A DNA stretch of 64,000 bases from Anoxybacillus amylolyticus (GCF_001634285.1 NZ_CP015438.1:1872001-1936000); one strand, 5' to 3'. Shown: positions 41,937 to 51,508, counted from the stretch's first letter. A program made the numbers and translations. Notes: generated by a model not told the origin, from the sequence alone.

Positions 41937-44225
41937 ATGAAGGAACGTCAGCAAGAGCAAGCACGATTAGATAGGGTTATGGAGACGATTACAGATCAAA
42001 TCCATATACTCGAAAAAGAGACCATCCAACGCCGAGAGGAAGTAATCGATATTCGCAAATATTTTTGGGATGACGTGAAAGTAAATACGGATACTTTTGA
42101 CGATTATCTTGAAACGATCATCAGCTTAAGGCAACAGGCACAAGCTTTGTCTGTCAGCCAAAGCACCCATAGGCAAGCTGTCAAAAAATTGTCCACGCTA
42201 CGCCGTATGAAGGAAGTTCCTTATTTCGGCCGCATCGATTTTCTCGAAGAAGGAACTTTCACCACTGAGCAAATATATATCGGCATTTCCACGCTCATGG
42301 ATGGGGAAAACATCCTCATCTACGACTGGCGGGCGCCGATTTCAAGTGTCTACTACGATTATTTGCTTGGTCCGGCTGAATATATGACCCCTGAAGGGAT
42401 CGTGCGTGGCTTGTTAGAGAAAAAGTGGCAATATATGATTCGGGGCGGCGTCATCGAATCAATGTTCGATACGAGTCTCACCATTGGCGACGATATTTTA
42501 CAACAAGTGCTTGGGAAAAATACAGACAACTATATGCACAACATAGTAGCCTCCATTCAACAGGAACAAAACCGAATCATTCGGCACGATCGCGGGAAAT
42601 TGCTTATTGTTCAAGGAGCTGCTGGAAGCGGAAAAACTTCGGCTGCGTTGCAACGGGTAGCTTATTTGCTTTATAAATATCGGAACATGACATCCGATCA
42701 AATTATTTTATTTTCGCCTAACTCGATGTTTAATCACTACGTGTCCAATGTACTGCCTGAACTTGGCGAAGAGAATATGCAGCAAGTCACCTTCCAAGAA
42801 TATGTAAACCATCGGCTGAGCAACGAGTTTCAAGTAGAGGGACCTTACGAGCAAATGGAAGAGATGTTGACCGCATCCGGTGACGAAGCAGAGATTAGGA
42901 AAGCGAGTATCCGGTTCAAGGCATCAGCACACTTTTTTGAAACGATTAAAGCATACAGCCGGTCTCTAGAATCAGCTGGTATGTTGTTTAAAGATGTAGT
43001 TTTTAGAGGAAAGCCCATAATTACTGCTAAACAAATCGAGGAAAAGTTTTATAGCGACACGTCGACTGGTCTTTCTCATAGGCTAGAAAAGTTAGCGGAA
43101 TGGCTAATGAAACAAGTAGATGAAGTGGAGAAAAGGGAACGAACGAAGCCGTGGGTACAAGAAGAGATGGAGTTGCTTAGCAACGAGGATTGCCAAAAAG
43201 TTTATGCCCACTTACAAAAAAGGCGCGGTTTTGAAGCTTCGTTTAATGCTTATGAAAAGGCGCTTGCTCGTTTGGTCGTTCAACGAAAAATGAGGCCGTT
43301 GCGCCAATGGATTCGAACGTTTCGTTTCGTCGATATGAAAGGAATATACAAGCAACTTTTCGTTCAGCCAATGCTAATCAAACAATGGATAGAAGGGGAA
43401 GTGCCGAAAGAGTGGGACGATATTTGCCGATTGACTGTGAATATGTTAGAGGAAGGAAAATTGTGTTATGAAGATGCAACGCCGTATTTATTTTTGCGAG
43501 AGCTTATCCATGGGTTTCAAACAAATCTTTCCATCAAACACGTGTTTGTAGATGAAGCACAAGATTATTCTCCGTTTCAATTTGAGTTTTTAAAGCATTT
43601 ATTTCCTTCTGCGCGGATGACGGTGCTTGGCGATTTTAACCAAGCGATATTTCCACATGCAAGTGATACGGTCGATTTTCATACGCTTACTAACTTATAT
43701 GGATCTGATCAAACGGAGATCATCACTTTGACCCGTAGCTACCGTTCCACCAAACCCATCATTGAATTTACACGCCGACTCGTGGCGGACGGTGAACGGA
43801 TTACCCCTTTTGAGCGCGATGGCGAACGACCGGTATTGACACTAGTGGATAATCGTGCGGAATTACACCATTCAATTGCTTCGAAAGTGGAAGATTTGCG
43901 GAAACGATATAACACGATTGCGATTATATGCAAATCCGCCGCAGAAAGTACTTTAGCCTACGAAGCATTGATCGATGTCGAAGGAATAAAGCTTATGAAA
44001 AGCGAATCGACTGCATATGAACAAGGGGTTATGGTTATCCCGGCGTATTTAGCGAAAGGGATTGAGTTCGATGCCGTTATCATTTATAACGCCTCCGCGC
44101 AAGTATATGGCGATGAATGCTTGCGCAGATTGTTCTACACCGCCTGCACGCGAGCAATGCATTACTTGCAGCTTTACAGTGTAGGCGAACCGAGTCCGTT
44201 TTTGCATCATGCTGAAAAGTCTTGA
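41937..44225 (+). CDS. helD: RNA polymerase recycling ATPase HelD
   Basis: 762 residues, ATG after CAAGGAGTGATGAA. HelD is a UvrD/Rep-like ATPase that pries stalled RNA polymerase from nucleic acids. Visible: N-terminal coiled coil (QEQARLDRVMETITDQIHIL), DWRAPISSVYYDY conserved in HelD, Walker A GAAGSGKTSAALQRVAYLLY (about residues 229-248), HVFVDEAQDYSPFQ (Walker B), and a late motif GIEFDAVIIYN with LRRLFYTACTRAMHYL (motif VI). Length agrees with B. subtilis HelD. Monocistronic. Confidence 0.92.
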   Translation: MKERQQEQARLDRVMETITDQIHILEKETIQRREEVIDIRKYFWDDVKVNTDTFDDYLETIISLRQQAQALSVSQSTHRQAVKKLSTLRRMKEVPYFGRIDFLEEGTFTTEQIYIGISTLMDGENILIYDWRAPISSVYYDYLLGPAEYMTPEGIVRGLLEKKWQYMIRGGVIESMFDTSLTIGDDILQQVLGKNTDNYMHNIVASIQQEQNRIIRHDRGKLLIVQGAAGSGKTSAALQRVAYLLYKYRNMTSDQIILFSPNSMFNHYVSNVLPELGEENMQQVTFQEYVNHRLSNEFQVEGPYEQMEEMLTASGDEAEIRKASIRFKASAHFFETIKAYSRSLESAGMLFKDVVFRGKPIITAKQIEEKFYSDTSTGLSHRLEKLAEWLMKQVDEVEKRERTKPWVQEEMELLSNEDCQKVYAHLQKRRGFEASFNAYEKALARLVVQRKMRPLRQWIRTFRFVDMKGIYKQLFVQPMLIKQWIEGEVPKEWDDICRLTVNMLEEGKLCYEDATPYLFLRELIHGFQTNLSIKHVFVDEAQDYSPFQFEFLKHLFPSARMTVLGDFNQAIFPHASDTVDFHTLTNLYGSDQTEIITLTRSYRSTKPIIEFTRRLVADGERITPFERDGERPVLTLVDNRAELHHSIASKVEDLRKRYNTIAIICKSAAESTLAYEALIDVEGIKLMKSESTAYEQGVMVIPAYLAKGIEFDAVIIYNASAQVYGDECLRRLFYTACTRAMHYLQLYSVGEPSPFLHHAEKS

Positions 44226-44376
44226 TAGGCCCCCTTTTTAAAAATGTTTTTTCTAGACTATACACATTCTTCTTTCCCTCTTTCCGAAAACATATGGTGA
44301 AAGTAGGAGTTCGAGCAATTTTGGCGAAAAAATATTTAAGTAGATAAAAGCGTTAAAAACGAAAGGGGAGTAAGAG

Positions 44377-45471
44377 GTGGGGAAGGTGTATTTTTTTACA
44401 GGATTTCCGGGATTTATTGCATTGATGTTGCTTTCGGAACTGATCGGGAAATGGGCTCCAGAAAAGATATATACATTAGTGCTTCCACATATGAAGGACA
44501 AAGCGATAGCAGAAAAGGAAAGAATTTGTTCCTTCACCCATTTTCCGCACGAAAAATGGGAAGTTATCGAAGGGGATATTACCAAACCGAACCTTTCGCT
44601 CTCAAGAGAGCAGCTTCACATGTTGGCATCGTCGGTCACCCATGTGTTTCATCTTGCAGCAATCTACGATTTAGCTGTTCCTGAAAACATCGCTCGAACC
44701 GTTAACGTGGAAGGAACGAAGCGAGTAAACGAATGGGTATCATCGCTTCCACATTTGCAACGATATATATATTTTAGTACTGCCTACGTATCAGGAACGC
44801 GGCAAGGAATGATTTTTGAGCATGAACTTGACAAAGGGCAAGCGTTTAAAAATCATTACGAAGAAACAAAATTTCTTGCCGAAGTAGCCGTGCAGGAAAT
44901 AGCGCGCAACGTGCCAACCACAATTATTCGCCCCGGCATTGTGGTTGGACATTCGAAAACGGGGGAGACGATAAAATTCGATGGGTTATACTTTATGTTC
45001 AATATGTTTGAACGTCTGAAATTCCTTCCGATTATTCCGTATCTCGGAAAAGGCGAAGCGCAAGGAAATTTTGTTCCCGTCGATTATATTATTGATGCGA
45101 CACTTTATTTGGCACACGCGGACGAAGCGTCTGGGGAAACGTACCATTTAACCGATCCGAATCCGTACCACATGAGAGATATTTATCGAATGATGATGAC
45201 CGAATATCTTGGAAAAGAACCGAAAGGAACGCTGCCGCTTCGTCTTGCCAAATGGGCGATGTCGTTTTCATTTGTTCGCCAATGGTTGCGTGTGGAAAAA
45301 GAAGCACTCGAATATTTCGAATGTGCCTCGATATATGATGCAACAAACGCGCGCAACACACTAATAAAAGCAGGCATTGTTTGTCCCGATTTCCGCGACG
45401 TCATTCCGGTAATGGCGCGTTATTATCGGAAGCACCGGAATGACGAAACCAAACAGTTGGTGATTCGCTAA
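44377..45471 (+). CDS. NAD(P)-dependent SDR reductase, thioester-reductase/male-sterility type
   Basis: 364 residues; GTG 44377 after AAGGGGAGTAAGAG. Extended SDR: N-terminal TGFPGFIALMLLSEL in place of the usual TGxTGFxG, VFHLAAIYDLAV, STAYVSGT and YEETKFLAE (Tyr-x-x-x-Lys) for catalysis, IIRPGIVVGHSKTGE for substrate binding. The type acts on acyl or thioester groups in related reductases; the substrate here is unknown. The glycine-rich loop has Phe (TGFPGF), as in the fatty-acyl reductase-like group. Confidence 0.82.
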   Translation: MGKVYFFTGFPGFIALMLLSELIGKWAPEKIYTLVLPHMKDKAIAEKERICSFTHFPHEKWEVIEGDITKPNLSLSREQLHMLASSVTHVFHLAAIYDLAVPENIARTVNVEGTKRVNEWVSSLPHLQRYIYFSTAYVSGTRQGMIFEHELDKGQAFKNHYEETKFLAEVAVQEIARNVPTTIIRPGIVVGHSKTGETIKFDGLYFMFNMFERLKFLPIIPYLGKGEAQGNFVPVDYIIDATLYLAHADEASGETYHLTDPNPYHMRDIYRMMMTEYLGKEPKGTLPLRLAKWAMSFSFVRQWLRVEKEALEYFECASIYDATNARNTLIKAGIVCPDFRDVIPVMARYYRKHRNDETKQLVIR

Positions 45472-45521
45472 AATTTTTGTTTACTCCACCAATAAAAATT
45501 TTTATGAATACGAGGAGAGTT

Positions 45522-45755
45522 ATGAAGATAACCAAAGCCTTTATGCTAGTTGTTAGCATATTTTCCACAATAATAGGAAGCCTACCACTCTATTTTGCTT
45601 ATCCGTTTAGCAATGGTCCAAATTCCGGTCCGGCAAACAAATGGGAGCTTCTTCTTATGCTATCATATGAGGGACAAAAGTGGTATTTGTTCGTCGGAAT
45701 AGTTTTGTTGCTTGCCCTCGTCTTTTCCTATTTTAAACAGAAAAGAACCCTTTAA
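45522..45755 (+). CDS. Small two-helix membrane protein
   Basis: 77 residues from ATG 45522 behind CGAGGAGAG. Two hydrophobic segments (AFMLVVSIFSTIIGSLPLYF and WYLFVGIVLLLALVFSYF) around a polar loop (NGPNSGPANKWE). Unknown function. Confidence 0.6.
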   Translation: MKITKAFMLVVSIFSTIIGSLPLYFAYPFSNGPNSGPANKWELLLMLSYEGQKWYLFVGIVLLLALVFSYFKQKRTL

Positions 45756-45832
45756 GAAAGCATGCGCAGCTAAAAATGTAGAAGTAACGAATCATCACCT
45801 TCGTTTTTTCTCAAAGGTTTAAATGATTGTAA

Positions 45833-45863
45833 GAAAAAACGCGCTGAATAATCAGCGCGTTTG
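45833..45863 (-). terminator. Terminator of hflKC
   Basis: AAACGCGCTGA / TCAGCGCGTTT, with A/T on the left side in the minus direction; overlaps the hflC stop. Confidence 0.8.
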
Positions 45864-46784
45864 CCCTAATAGCCATTTCGCATAAGGGGAATTTGCCGGC
45901 AAAATCACGACCGTATCTTCGCCAATGGTTGTTTTGTACGACTCGAGCGTACGGTAAAACGAATAAAATTCAGGGTCTTTGGCAAATGTTTCGTTATAAA
46001 TGCGTGCCGCTTCTTGTTCGCCCGATGCCCGAATGCGTTCGGCGTCAGCTTGTGCTTTTGCGAGCACTTCTTTTACTTCGCGGTCTGTTTGAGCGATAAT
46101 ACGCTGCTTTTGCGCATCTCCCATCGATAAATACTCTTGCGCTTTCGATTCGCGCTCTGAAATCATTCGTTTGTAAACGGACTGTTCGTTTTCTTCTGGT
46201 AAATCAATTCGTTTCATGCGCACATCGACGACACGAATGCCGTAACGGTCTTGTTGTAATAGTTCGTTTACTTTTTCTGTCACTTCATCGTTCAGACTGC
46301 CACGCGATGACTTCTCATCGTTAATAATTTCATCGTAATTTAACCGTCCGAGCTCGGTGCGAACGATGGAGAAAATAAATTCGTCCATTTTTGATTCCGC
46401 ATTTTCTAACGTACGGGCGTTTTGAATCATTTCTTTTGGGTTGGTAATTTCCCAAATGGCGTAATGGTTGACGAGGATACGCTTTTTATCTTTTGTATTA
46501 ATTTCCGCTTCAGCGACGTCATAAAAAATTTGCGCTTTCGGCAAAGATGTTATGGTTTGAATGAATGGAATTTTAAAGCGTAATCCTGGCGTTTGCTCGA
46601 TCCGGACAATTTCCCCAAATTGGCGCACGACTTTATATTCATTTTCATGAACGATATAGACGTTTGTTAAAGCGATAAGGAGCAAAAGAAGTCCAATGCC
46701 ACCACCAATGATGGAGCGGAACCACTTGGTTGGTAGCTTCTTTTTCAACGGGATGACGTTTTGATCGTCTTGGAAAGTCGTCAT
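45852..46784 (-). CDS. hflC: HflC, SPFH-domain membrane protease modulator
   Basis: 310 residues from ATG 46784. One N-terminal membrane anchor (SIIGGGIGLLLLLIALTNVYIV), then the SPFH/band-7 domain (NEYKVVRQFGEIVRIEQTPG...) and an alanine/glutamate-rich coiled end (AKAQADAERIRASGEQEAAR). HflC pairs with HflK to form a large cage around FtsH in enterobacteria; in bacilli the partner is less clear. It overlaps hflK by 4 nt (ATGA). Confidence 0.9.
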   Translation of the reverse strand: MTTFQDDQNVIPLKKKLPTKWFRSIIGGGIGLLLLLIALTNVYIVHENEYKVVRQFGEIVRIEQTPGLRFKIPFIQTITSLPKAQIFYDVAEAEINTKDKKRILVNHYAIWEITNPKEMIQNARTLENAESKMDEFIFSIVRTELGRLNYDEIINDEKSSRGSLNDEVTEKVNELLQQDRYGIRVVDVRMKRIDLPEENEQSVYKRMISERESKAQEYLSMGDAQKQRIIAQTDREVKEVLAKAQADAERIRASGEQEAARIYNETFAKDPEFYSFYRTLESYKTTIGEDTVVILPANSPYAKWLLGQTR

Positions 46785-47746
46785 TCGCTCCCACTTCCTT
46801 TCTCTGTCTTTTTCTCTGTCGCTTGTTTTTCGATCGGTTGGATTGGCAAGTATTTTAACGTATTGCCATCATCGTTCATAATGTAAATGTGCGTGTAAGG
46901 TAGCACTTGCTCAAGCGTTTCGATCAGTAGTCGTTGTTTTGTAATATCTTTTGCATTTTTATACTCTTCATATAATGCATTAAATTTCGCCACATCCCCA
47001 CGTGCTTTTTCGATGCGGGCGACTTTATCTGCTTCTGCTTGGGAGAGTAGGGCATCTTTTTCTCCTTCTGCTTCTTTTGTTCGTTTGTTTCGATACTTAT
47101 TGGCTTCGTTAATTTTTGTATTCATCGTTTCTCGTGCATCGGTCACATTGGTGAATGCTTTGCGTACATTGTCATTTGGCAAATCAACGTCTTGTAGCTT
47201 TACAGCCAAAATTGAAATACCGATATCGTATTTTTTCATTAATGAGGCTAACGACTCGCGCACATCAGCTTCAATTTTTGCCTTTCCTGACGTTAGTGCA
47301 TCATCTATTTTCGAACTACCGATGACGCTGCGCAAAGAAGCAGAGGTTGCGTTGTATAAAATTTGTTCCGGTTCGTATGCGCGATAAAGAAATTTGGCAG
47401 GGTCCGTAATTTTCCACTGCACGACCATATCAGCGAGCACGATATTTTCATCCCCTGTAATCATTTTCGTATCGCCTTTATTCGTGGCAACTACTTTTCC
47501 ATTTTCTTCTTTATACCCAAACTGTAAACTAAACGTTTCTCGCGATAACGTTTCTACCGTTTGAATGGGCCATGGTAGTTTAAAATGCAGACCTGGTGTG
47601 TTTACTTCTTCGTCAATTTTACCAAATGTTAGAATAACGGCTTGTTCGGACTCATCGACGGTATACCATGATGTCAATGCAGCGACAAGAAGAAAAACAC
47701 CGGAAACTGTACCAACGATGATTCCCAAAAGTGAGCGTTTCCCCAT
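46781..47746 (-). CDS. hflK: HflK, SPFH-domain membrane protease modulator
   Basis: 321 residues from ATG 47746. N-terminal membrane segment (LLGIIVGTVSGVFLLVAALT), SPFH domain (DESEQAVILTFGKIDEEVNT, GLHFKLPWPIQTVETL) and a coiled C-terminal part (EAEGEKDALLSQAEADKVAR). The order hflK-hflC with a 4-nt overlap is the standard operon. No ftsH is near. Confidence 0.9.
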   Translation of the reverse strand: MGKRSLLGIIVGTVSGVFLLVAALTSWYTVDESEQAVILTFGKIDEEVNTPGLHFKLPWPIQTVETLSRETFSLQFGYKEENGKVVATNKGDTKMITGDENIVLADMVVQWKITDPAKFLYRAYEPEQILYNATSASLRSVIGSSKIDDALTSGKAKIEADVRESLASLMKKYDIGISILAVKLQDVDLPNDNVRKAFTNVTDARETMNTKINEANKYRNKRTKEAEGEKDALLSQAEADKVARIEKARGDVAKFNALYEEYKNAKDITKQRLLIETLEQVLPYTHIYIMNDDGNTLKYLPIQPIEKQATEKKTEKGSGSE

Positions 47747-47889
47747 ACAATCCCGCCTTTCGTTGTTATTTATATGTATGTACGGAAAAAAAGAAAAAAA
47801 GTTTCGTCATCTTTGGCAAGGAGATCCTCTCTTCAACCGCCAAGGGAGTAAGGGGGTGGAGAAATCGATTTTTCAGTGGATTTTCTGGA

Positions 47890-47947
47890 AAAAACAACAA
47901 GCAACGGATGTCGGTGGTGAGTGTCTACTAGCGTGCTTGTTGTTTTT
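47890..47947. terminator. Long-loop hairpin, possible bidirectional terminator
   Basis: AAAAACAACAAGCA (47890-47903) pairs perfectly over 14 bp with TGCTTGTTGTTTTT (47934-47947); loop 30 nt. It lies in the 280-bp gap between divergently placed hflK and the DinB gene end, which otherwise holds no gene. Confidence 0.55.
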
Positions 47948-48028
47948 CATGTTCAGACATATAGCGGTCAATCGTAACGGCAGATCAATGTGTTGCAACG
48001 TTTGTCGAGGTGAATTTTCTTTTGCCAA

Positions 48029-48487
48029 CTAAAGAAATCTACGAATATCTTGGATTTTTGCAAGATGCTGACCTTCATGAAAAATCGTTCGTACTAACAC
48101 TTGAGCGATCGTGTACATGCCGGATTCGGTCGATGGGAACTCTTCCTCGAGGCGTTCCCCGTACCACTCGCGTATTTTCTTTGGCTGTTCTACCAATAAC
48201 TCCTTTAATACAGAAAGCGATGGGGGATGTGTTTTCCATGCAGTTGGACTAGTTCCGAAACCCAACCAGCCCCTAAATCCTTCCGGAAACAGAATCGGTT
48301 CCTTCGTTAAATGCTGAATCCAAAGATATTGGTCTAAATAGATGTGCCCAAGATTCCAACGAATATTGTTGTTAAATCCTTTTGGAACGATGTCCGCTTC
48401 TTCTTCGGTGAGTCCATCCACTACTCGAAGCAATTCTCTCCGATAGTCTTCTAGCTGTTGAAACAGCACTTCATGTCGTTTTTCCAT
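48029..48487 (-). CDS. DinB/YfiT-like four-helix metalloprotein
   Basis: 152 residues from ATG 48487 (CGAGGTGG before it). The metal ligands of the DinB fold are in place: NLGHIYLDQ (first His) and FHEGQHLAK (HxxxH). The family includes bacillithiol/mycothiol transferases. A long-loop hairpin lies downstream. Confidence 0.85.
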   Translation of the reverse strand: MEKRHEVLFQQLEDYRRELLRVVDGLTEEEADIVPKGFNNNIRWNLGHIYLDQYLWIQHLTKEPILFPEGFRGWLGFGTSPTAWKTHPPSLSVLKELLVEQPKKIREWYGERLEEEFPSTESGMYTIAQVLVRTIFHEGQHLAKIQDIRRFL

Positions 48488-48561
48488 TTTCCACCTCGTT
48501 TGTTTGTATAGATACTTACATTCTACAGGAAAATCGTTCGTTTTCCTATAGGGATGGTAAA

Positions 48562-49461
48562 TTAATCAATGCACGTGCTTTTCGGCAACTCTGCCTTTTG
48601 GACAGATGGTTTGCTAGAGACGTATACCCCGACTAGAATTAGAAGCAATCCAATAATCAAATGGTTGGTAATGGCTTCTTTTAATAAAACGTGTCCCCAT
48701 ATCATCGCAGTGGCTGGAATTAAATAAGTGACGGTCGTCGCAAATTCCGGGCTGCCTTCTTTCATTAAATAGTAATATAGAAGATGGGCAATGCCGGAAC
48801 CGAAGCAACCAAGCCCAATGATGGATAAAATAATATGGTAGTTCCAGTCAGAAGGAAGCGGCATGGAATGAGTAGCAAAAGAACCAATCAGTCCAATCCC
48901 CGCTCCGACGATTAACGTACATGTTGTAACAAAAAGCACGCCGACATGGGCGACGTATTTTTTCATATATTGAGAAGCAAACCCATAACAAATGGTTGCG
49001 ATGCACATCGTTCCGATACCGATAAAACTTTGTGTCCATAGCACGCTGAATCGAAATTCGACAAGCACTAATATGCCGATAAATCCAATAATAATTCCTA
49101 CCCATTGTTTTTTCGTTATTTGTTTGTCAAAAAAGAGAAAGCCGATAAGCCCTGAACAAATAGGCGTAAGGGCATTAATGACAGCGGCTGTATTGCTTGT
49201 AATTTGTGTTTCACTTAACGCAATCAGCCCCCAAGGAAGCCCAGCATTAAATATCCCGACAATAACTAAGGACATCCAAGGGATTGGCTGAGTAACCTGC
49301 TTTCTTTTTGTCCATAAAAAAGGCATTAATAACATCGCGCCTGCTAGGCATCTGAGAAAAACCGTTCCCCATACGCCAGCCGATTCCGTCAGCCATTTGA
49401 TAAATACAAAAGATAACCCCCAAATAAAACTCAACCCGATGAGTGCGCCATATAACTTCAT
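48562..49461 (-). CDS. EamA/DMT-family transporter
   Basis: 299 residues, ATG 49461 after GGGAGGAATTGGG. About ten membrane segments in two EamA repeats (GLSFIWGLSFVFIKWLTESA; LVVIGIFNAGLPWGLIALSE; IIGFIGILVLVEFRF; HVLLKEAITNHLIIGLLLIL). Probably an exporter of amino acids or metabolites; the substrate cannot be read. Confidence 0.88.
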   Translation of the reverse strand: MKLYGALIGLSFIWGLSFVFIKWLTESAGVWGTVFLRCLAGAMLLMPFLWTKRKQVTQPIPWMSLVIVGIFNAGLPWGLIALSETQITSNTAAVINALTPICSGLIGFLFFDKQITKKQWVGIIIGFIGILVLVEFRFSVLWTQSFIGIGTMCIATICYGFASQYMKKYVAHVGVLFVTTCTLIVGAGIGLIGSFATHSMPLPSDWNYHIILSIIGLGCFGSGIAHLLYYYLMKEGSPEFATTVTYLIPATAMIWGHVLLKEAITNHLIIGLLLILVGVYVSSKPSVQKAELPKSTCID

Positions 49462-49563
49462 CCCAATTCCTCCCGTTATGACAAATCTACTATCATTATC
49501 CTCGTATCAATCAATTTTTGTCTTTTTGTTTTTTGCTATGTAATTTGTGTGATTGCCTCTCAC

Positions 49564-50115
49564 CTAAGAACGATTGGCTCGCGAACGATATTCCGTCGGT
49601 GTGCAGCCGACCATTTTTCGAAAAACGGAGGAAAAATGAGCAGAACTTTTAAAGCCTACCTCTAGTGCAATATGAATGAGAGGGAGGTTTGTTTCCACCA
49701 TCCGTTTTTTTGCAACTTCCACCCGTTGTTGCAATACAAATTGGCGAGGGGACATTCCAGTTTCCGCTTTAAACATTTTCTGCAAGTAAAAAGGGCTAGC
49801 GTATAATTCCTTTGCTAATTGCCCAAGAGAAATCGTTTCTGTAAAACGTTCGGAAAGATATTGCTTTGCTTTGTTTACAAGCATTTCTTTTGTGGTCGCA
49901 TGATGCAATAAGTCTGGCCGACATCTTTTGCAAGGACGAAATCCTTCCGCGAGAGGTTCTTTCGAATTGTAAAAGATTCTCACGTTTTCCCGTTTTGGCG
50001 TTTTGGAACGGCAAGACGGCCGACAAAAAATTCTCGTGGTCGTTACACCATAAAAGAAAATGCCATCATAGTCTTTATTACATGCCACGATCGCATGCCA
50101 AAATTCCTCTTTCAT
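49564..50115 (-). CDS. adaA: AdaA: methylphosphotriester-DNA methyltransferase and AraC-type regulator
   Basis: 183 residues from ATG 50115 (GAAAGGGGAAAAGG before it). N-terminal Ada zinc domain with four cysteines (FCRPSCRSKTPKRENV; CKRCRPD), where the first cysteine accepts methyl from phosphotriesters, then an AraC helix-turn-helix (SLGQLAKELYASPFYLQKMF; IALEVGFKSSAHFSSVFRKM). In bacilli AdaA switches on adaB and alkA after alkylation damage. No adaB or alkA gene is adjacent. Confidence 0.92.
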   Translation of the reverse strand: MKEEFWHAIVACNKDYDGIFFYGVTTTRIFCRPSCRSKTPKRENVRIFYNSKEPLAEGFRPCKRCRPDLLHHATTKEMLVNKAKQYLSERFTETISLGQLAKELYASPFYLQKMFKAETGMSPRQFVLQQRVEVAKKRMVETNLPLIHIALEVGFKSSAHFSSVFRKMVGCTPTEYRSRANRS

Positions 50116-50285
50116 AACCTTTTCCCCTTTCTTTCCCCATCTTACCATAGAAATAAGCGTTCAAGCCGTCCAAAAAATTGAAAAACAAGATTGTATAACA
50201 CCGTACATCGACGCATGGCTTATAGTAAAAAAATATGTTTGCGATGTGAAAATCGGTTGTAAACAAGCAAAGGAGGCACGAAACA

Positions 50286-50657
50286 ATGGAAGTTTTCTCG
50301 CACTATTTAGCAAGTATCGACAACGTTGACCACCGCAATCGAACAGAGGAAATTTTACGGTGGGTTTGTGATACATTCCCACAGTTAAAACCGCAAATGA
50401 AGTGGAATACGCCCATGTTTACCGATCACGGTACATTTATCATTGGCTTTTCTGTGGCAAAGAATCATATAAGTGTGTCACCGGAGGAAGCGTGCATGGC
50501 ACACTTTTTCGATGAAATTGCCCAAGCTGGTTATAGCGCGACGAAGGGATTGTTTCGCATCCCGTGGAATGAGCCGGTGAATTATGGATTGCTAGAGAAA
50601 ATGATTGCATTTAATATTCATGAGAAAGCGGATTGTACAAGTTTTTGGCGAAAGTAG
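50286..50657 (+). CDS. DUF1801/YdhG-like iron chaperone (frataxin-like fold)
   Basis: 123 residues, ATG after [49 protein letters not shown] and [14 protein letters not shown] match the YdhG/Fra family, in B. subtilis an iron-binding frataxin-like protein for Fe-S assembly. Divergent from adaA. Confidence 0.82.
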   Translation: MEVFSHYLASIDNVDHRNRTEEILRWVCDTFPQLKPQMKWNTPMFTDHGTFIIGFSVAKNHISVSPEEACMAHFFDEIAQAGYSATKGLFRIPWNEPVNYGLLEKMIAFNIHEKADCTSFWRK

Positions 50658-50689
50658 AAAACGATCGAACACATACACAGTACCTCTTG

Positions 50690-50765
50690 GCGAGAGAGAA
50701 TGAAGAGAGGAATGAAAATGAACTACCCACCGCTTAGCTAACGCTTGGCGATCGCTGTTTCTCGC
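50690..50765. other. Possible IS200/IS605 right-end relic
   Basis: TGAACTACCCACCGCTTAGC on the plus strand is the complement of a ...GGTGGGTAGTTCA right end; similar to the piece near 7267-7300. No tnpA or tnpB. Confidence 0.3.
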
Positions 50766-50829
50766 TCTTTTTTCTTTCATCAAAATTTGCAAAGTAATGT
50801 TGTCCAGCTGGTTTGAAATATTGCTTTAT

Positions 50830-50855
50830 GTTATAATTGTTATAACAGTTATAAC
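50830..50855 (+). promoter_or_regulatory. Phased operator of the AbrB-Doc toxin-antitoxin operon
   Basis: GTTATAAT, GTTATAAC and GTTATAAC start at 50830, 50839 and 50848, exactly 9 bp apart; GTTATAAC is self-complementary. TATAAT at 50832-50837 is a likely -10, so binding would block transcription. Confidence 0.65.
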
Positions 50856-50870
50856 GAAGAGGTGAGACAT

Positions 50871-51122
50871 ATGTTACATGCAGATCGGAAAGTGTTGAAA
50901 ATCGGAAACTCACTAGGAGTTACTTTTCCTATTGAATTTCTCCAAAAACTTGATATTCATCAAGGAGACGAAATACAGATGGAGCTTGAAAATAACCAAA
51001 TTGTAATAAAGAAAAGTAACAAGGTGAACTTGCCAAAAGGCATTTCGAAAGACTTTTTTGACGTGTTGAATGAAACGATCGAGGAGTATGACGAAACGAT
51101 TAAGGGGCTTATTGATCGGTGA
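50871..51122 (+). CDS. AbrB/MazE-type antitoxin
   Basis: 83 residues; ATG 50871 after AGAGGTGAGACAT. Swapped-hairpin AbrB fold: DRKVLKIGNSLGVTFPIEFL and HQGDEIQMELENNQIVIKK. It should bind its operator and, through the acidic C-terminus (DVLNETIEEYDETIKGLID), the Doc toxin. The Doc gene starts at the stop codon (GTGA overlap). Confidence 0.88.
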   Translation: MLHADRKVLKIGNSLGVTFPIEFLQKLDIHQGDEIQMELENNQIVIKKSNKVNLPKGISKDFFDVLNETIEEYDETIKGLIDR

Positions 51123-51508
51123 GATATGTAACAGTGGAGGAGATTATTGCGATGAACCTCTTCATTATTGAAAAATATTCACCTTGCGAAATGAAGGGGG
51201 TAAAAGAACAATCATTATTGGAATCTGCCGTGTATCGCCCACAACAAAGTGTGTTTGGCGAAGATGCTTATCCTACTATTTTTGAAAAAGCAGCCGCATT
51301 GTTTGAGTCTTTGGCAAAAAACCATTGTTTCCATAACGCAAACAAACGAACAGCTTTTGTCGCTCTTATCCAATTTTTGAAATACAACGGTTATCGGTTT
51401 GTGATGCCGCAAGATGAGGCAATCGAGTTTGTTGTTGATGTAGTGAATCATCGATATTCCTTTAACCAAATTGTCGCTACAATTAAAGAATACACGGTTG
51501 AGTGTTAG
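51119..51508 (+). CDS. Doc-family (Fic-fold) kinase/AMPylase toxin
   Basis: 129 residues, GTG 51119 in the overlap GTGA with the antitoxin stop. N-terminal EEIIAMNLFIIEKYSPCEM, then LLESAVYRPQQSVFG and the Fic motif HNANKRTAFVAL (canonical H-x-F-x-D/N-x-N-K-R with the K of Doc). Doc phosphorylates EF-Tu and stops translation. Here the motif has A in place of the usual G after N (HNANKR), which is common in this subgroup. Confidence 0.9.
   Translation: MRYVTVEEIIAMNLFIIEKYSPCEMKGVKEQSLLESAVYRPQQSVFGEDAYPTIFEKAAALFESLAKNHCFHNANKRTAFVALIQFLKYNGYRFVMPQDEAIEFVVDVVNHRYSFNQIVATIKEYTVEC

Noticed and set aside
42425-42676. Small ORF inside helD
   Set aside because: Out-of-frame shadow of HelD with no ribosome site.
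44226-44376. Riboswitch or T-box upstream of the SDR reductase and other core genes
   Set aside because: No conserved specifier, T-box sequence or known riboswitch core was seen in these leaders.
47747-48028. Plus-strand ORF 47731-47931 as a gene
   Set aside because: No ribosome site, low-complexity lysine-rich product and overlap with a long hairpin.
49866-50117. Plus-strand ORF over adaA
   Set aside because: Antisense shadow; adaA on the minus strand has clear motifs and a ribosome site.
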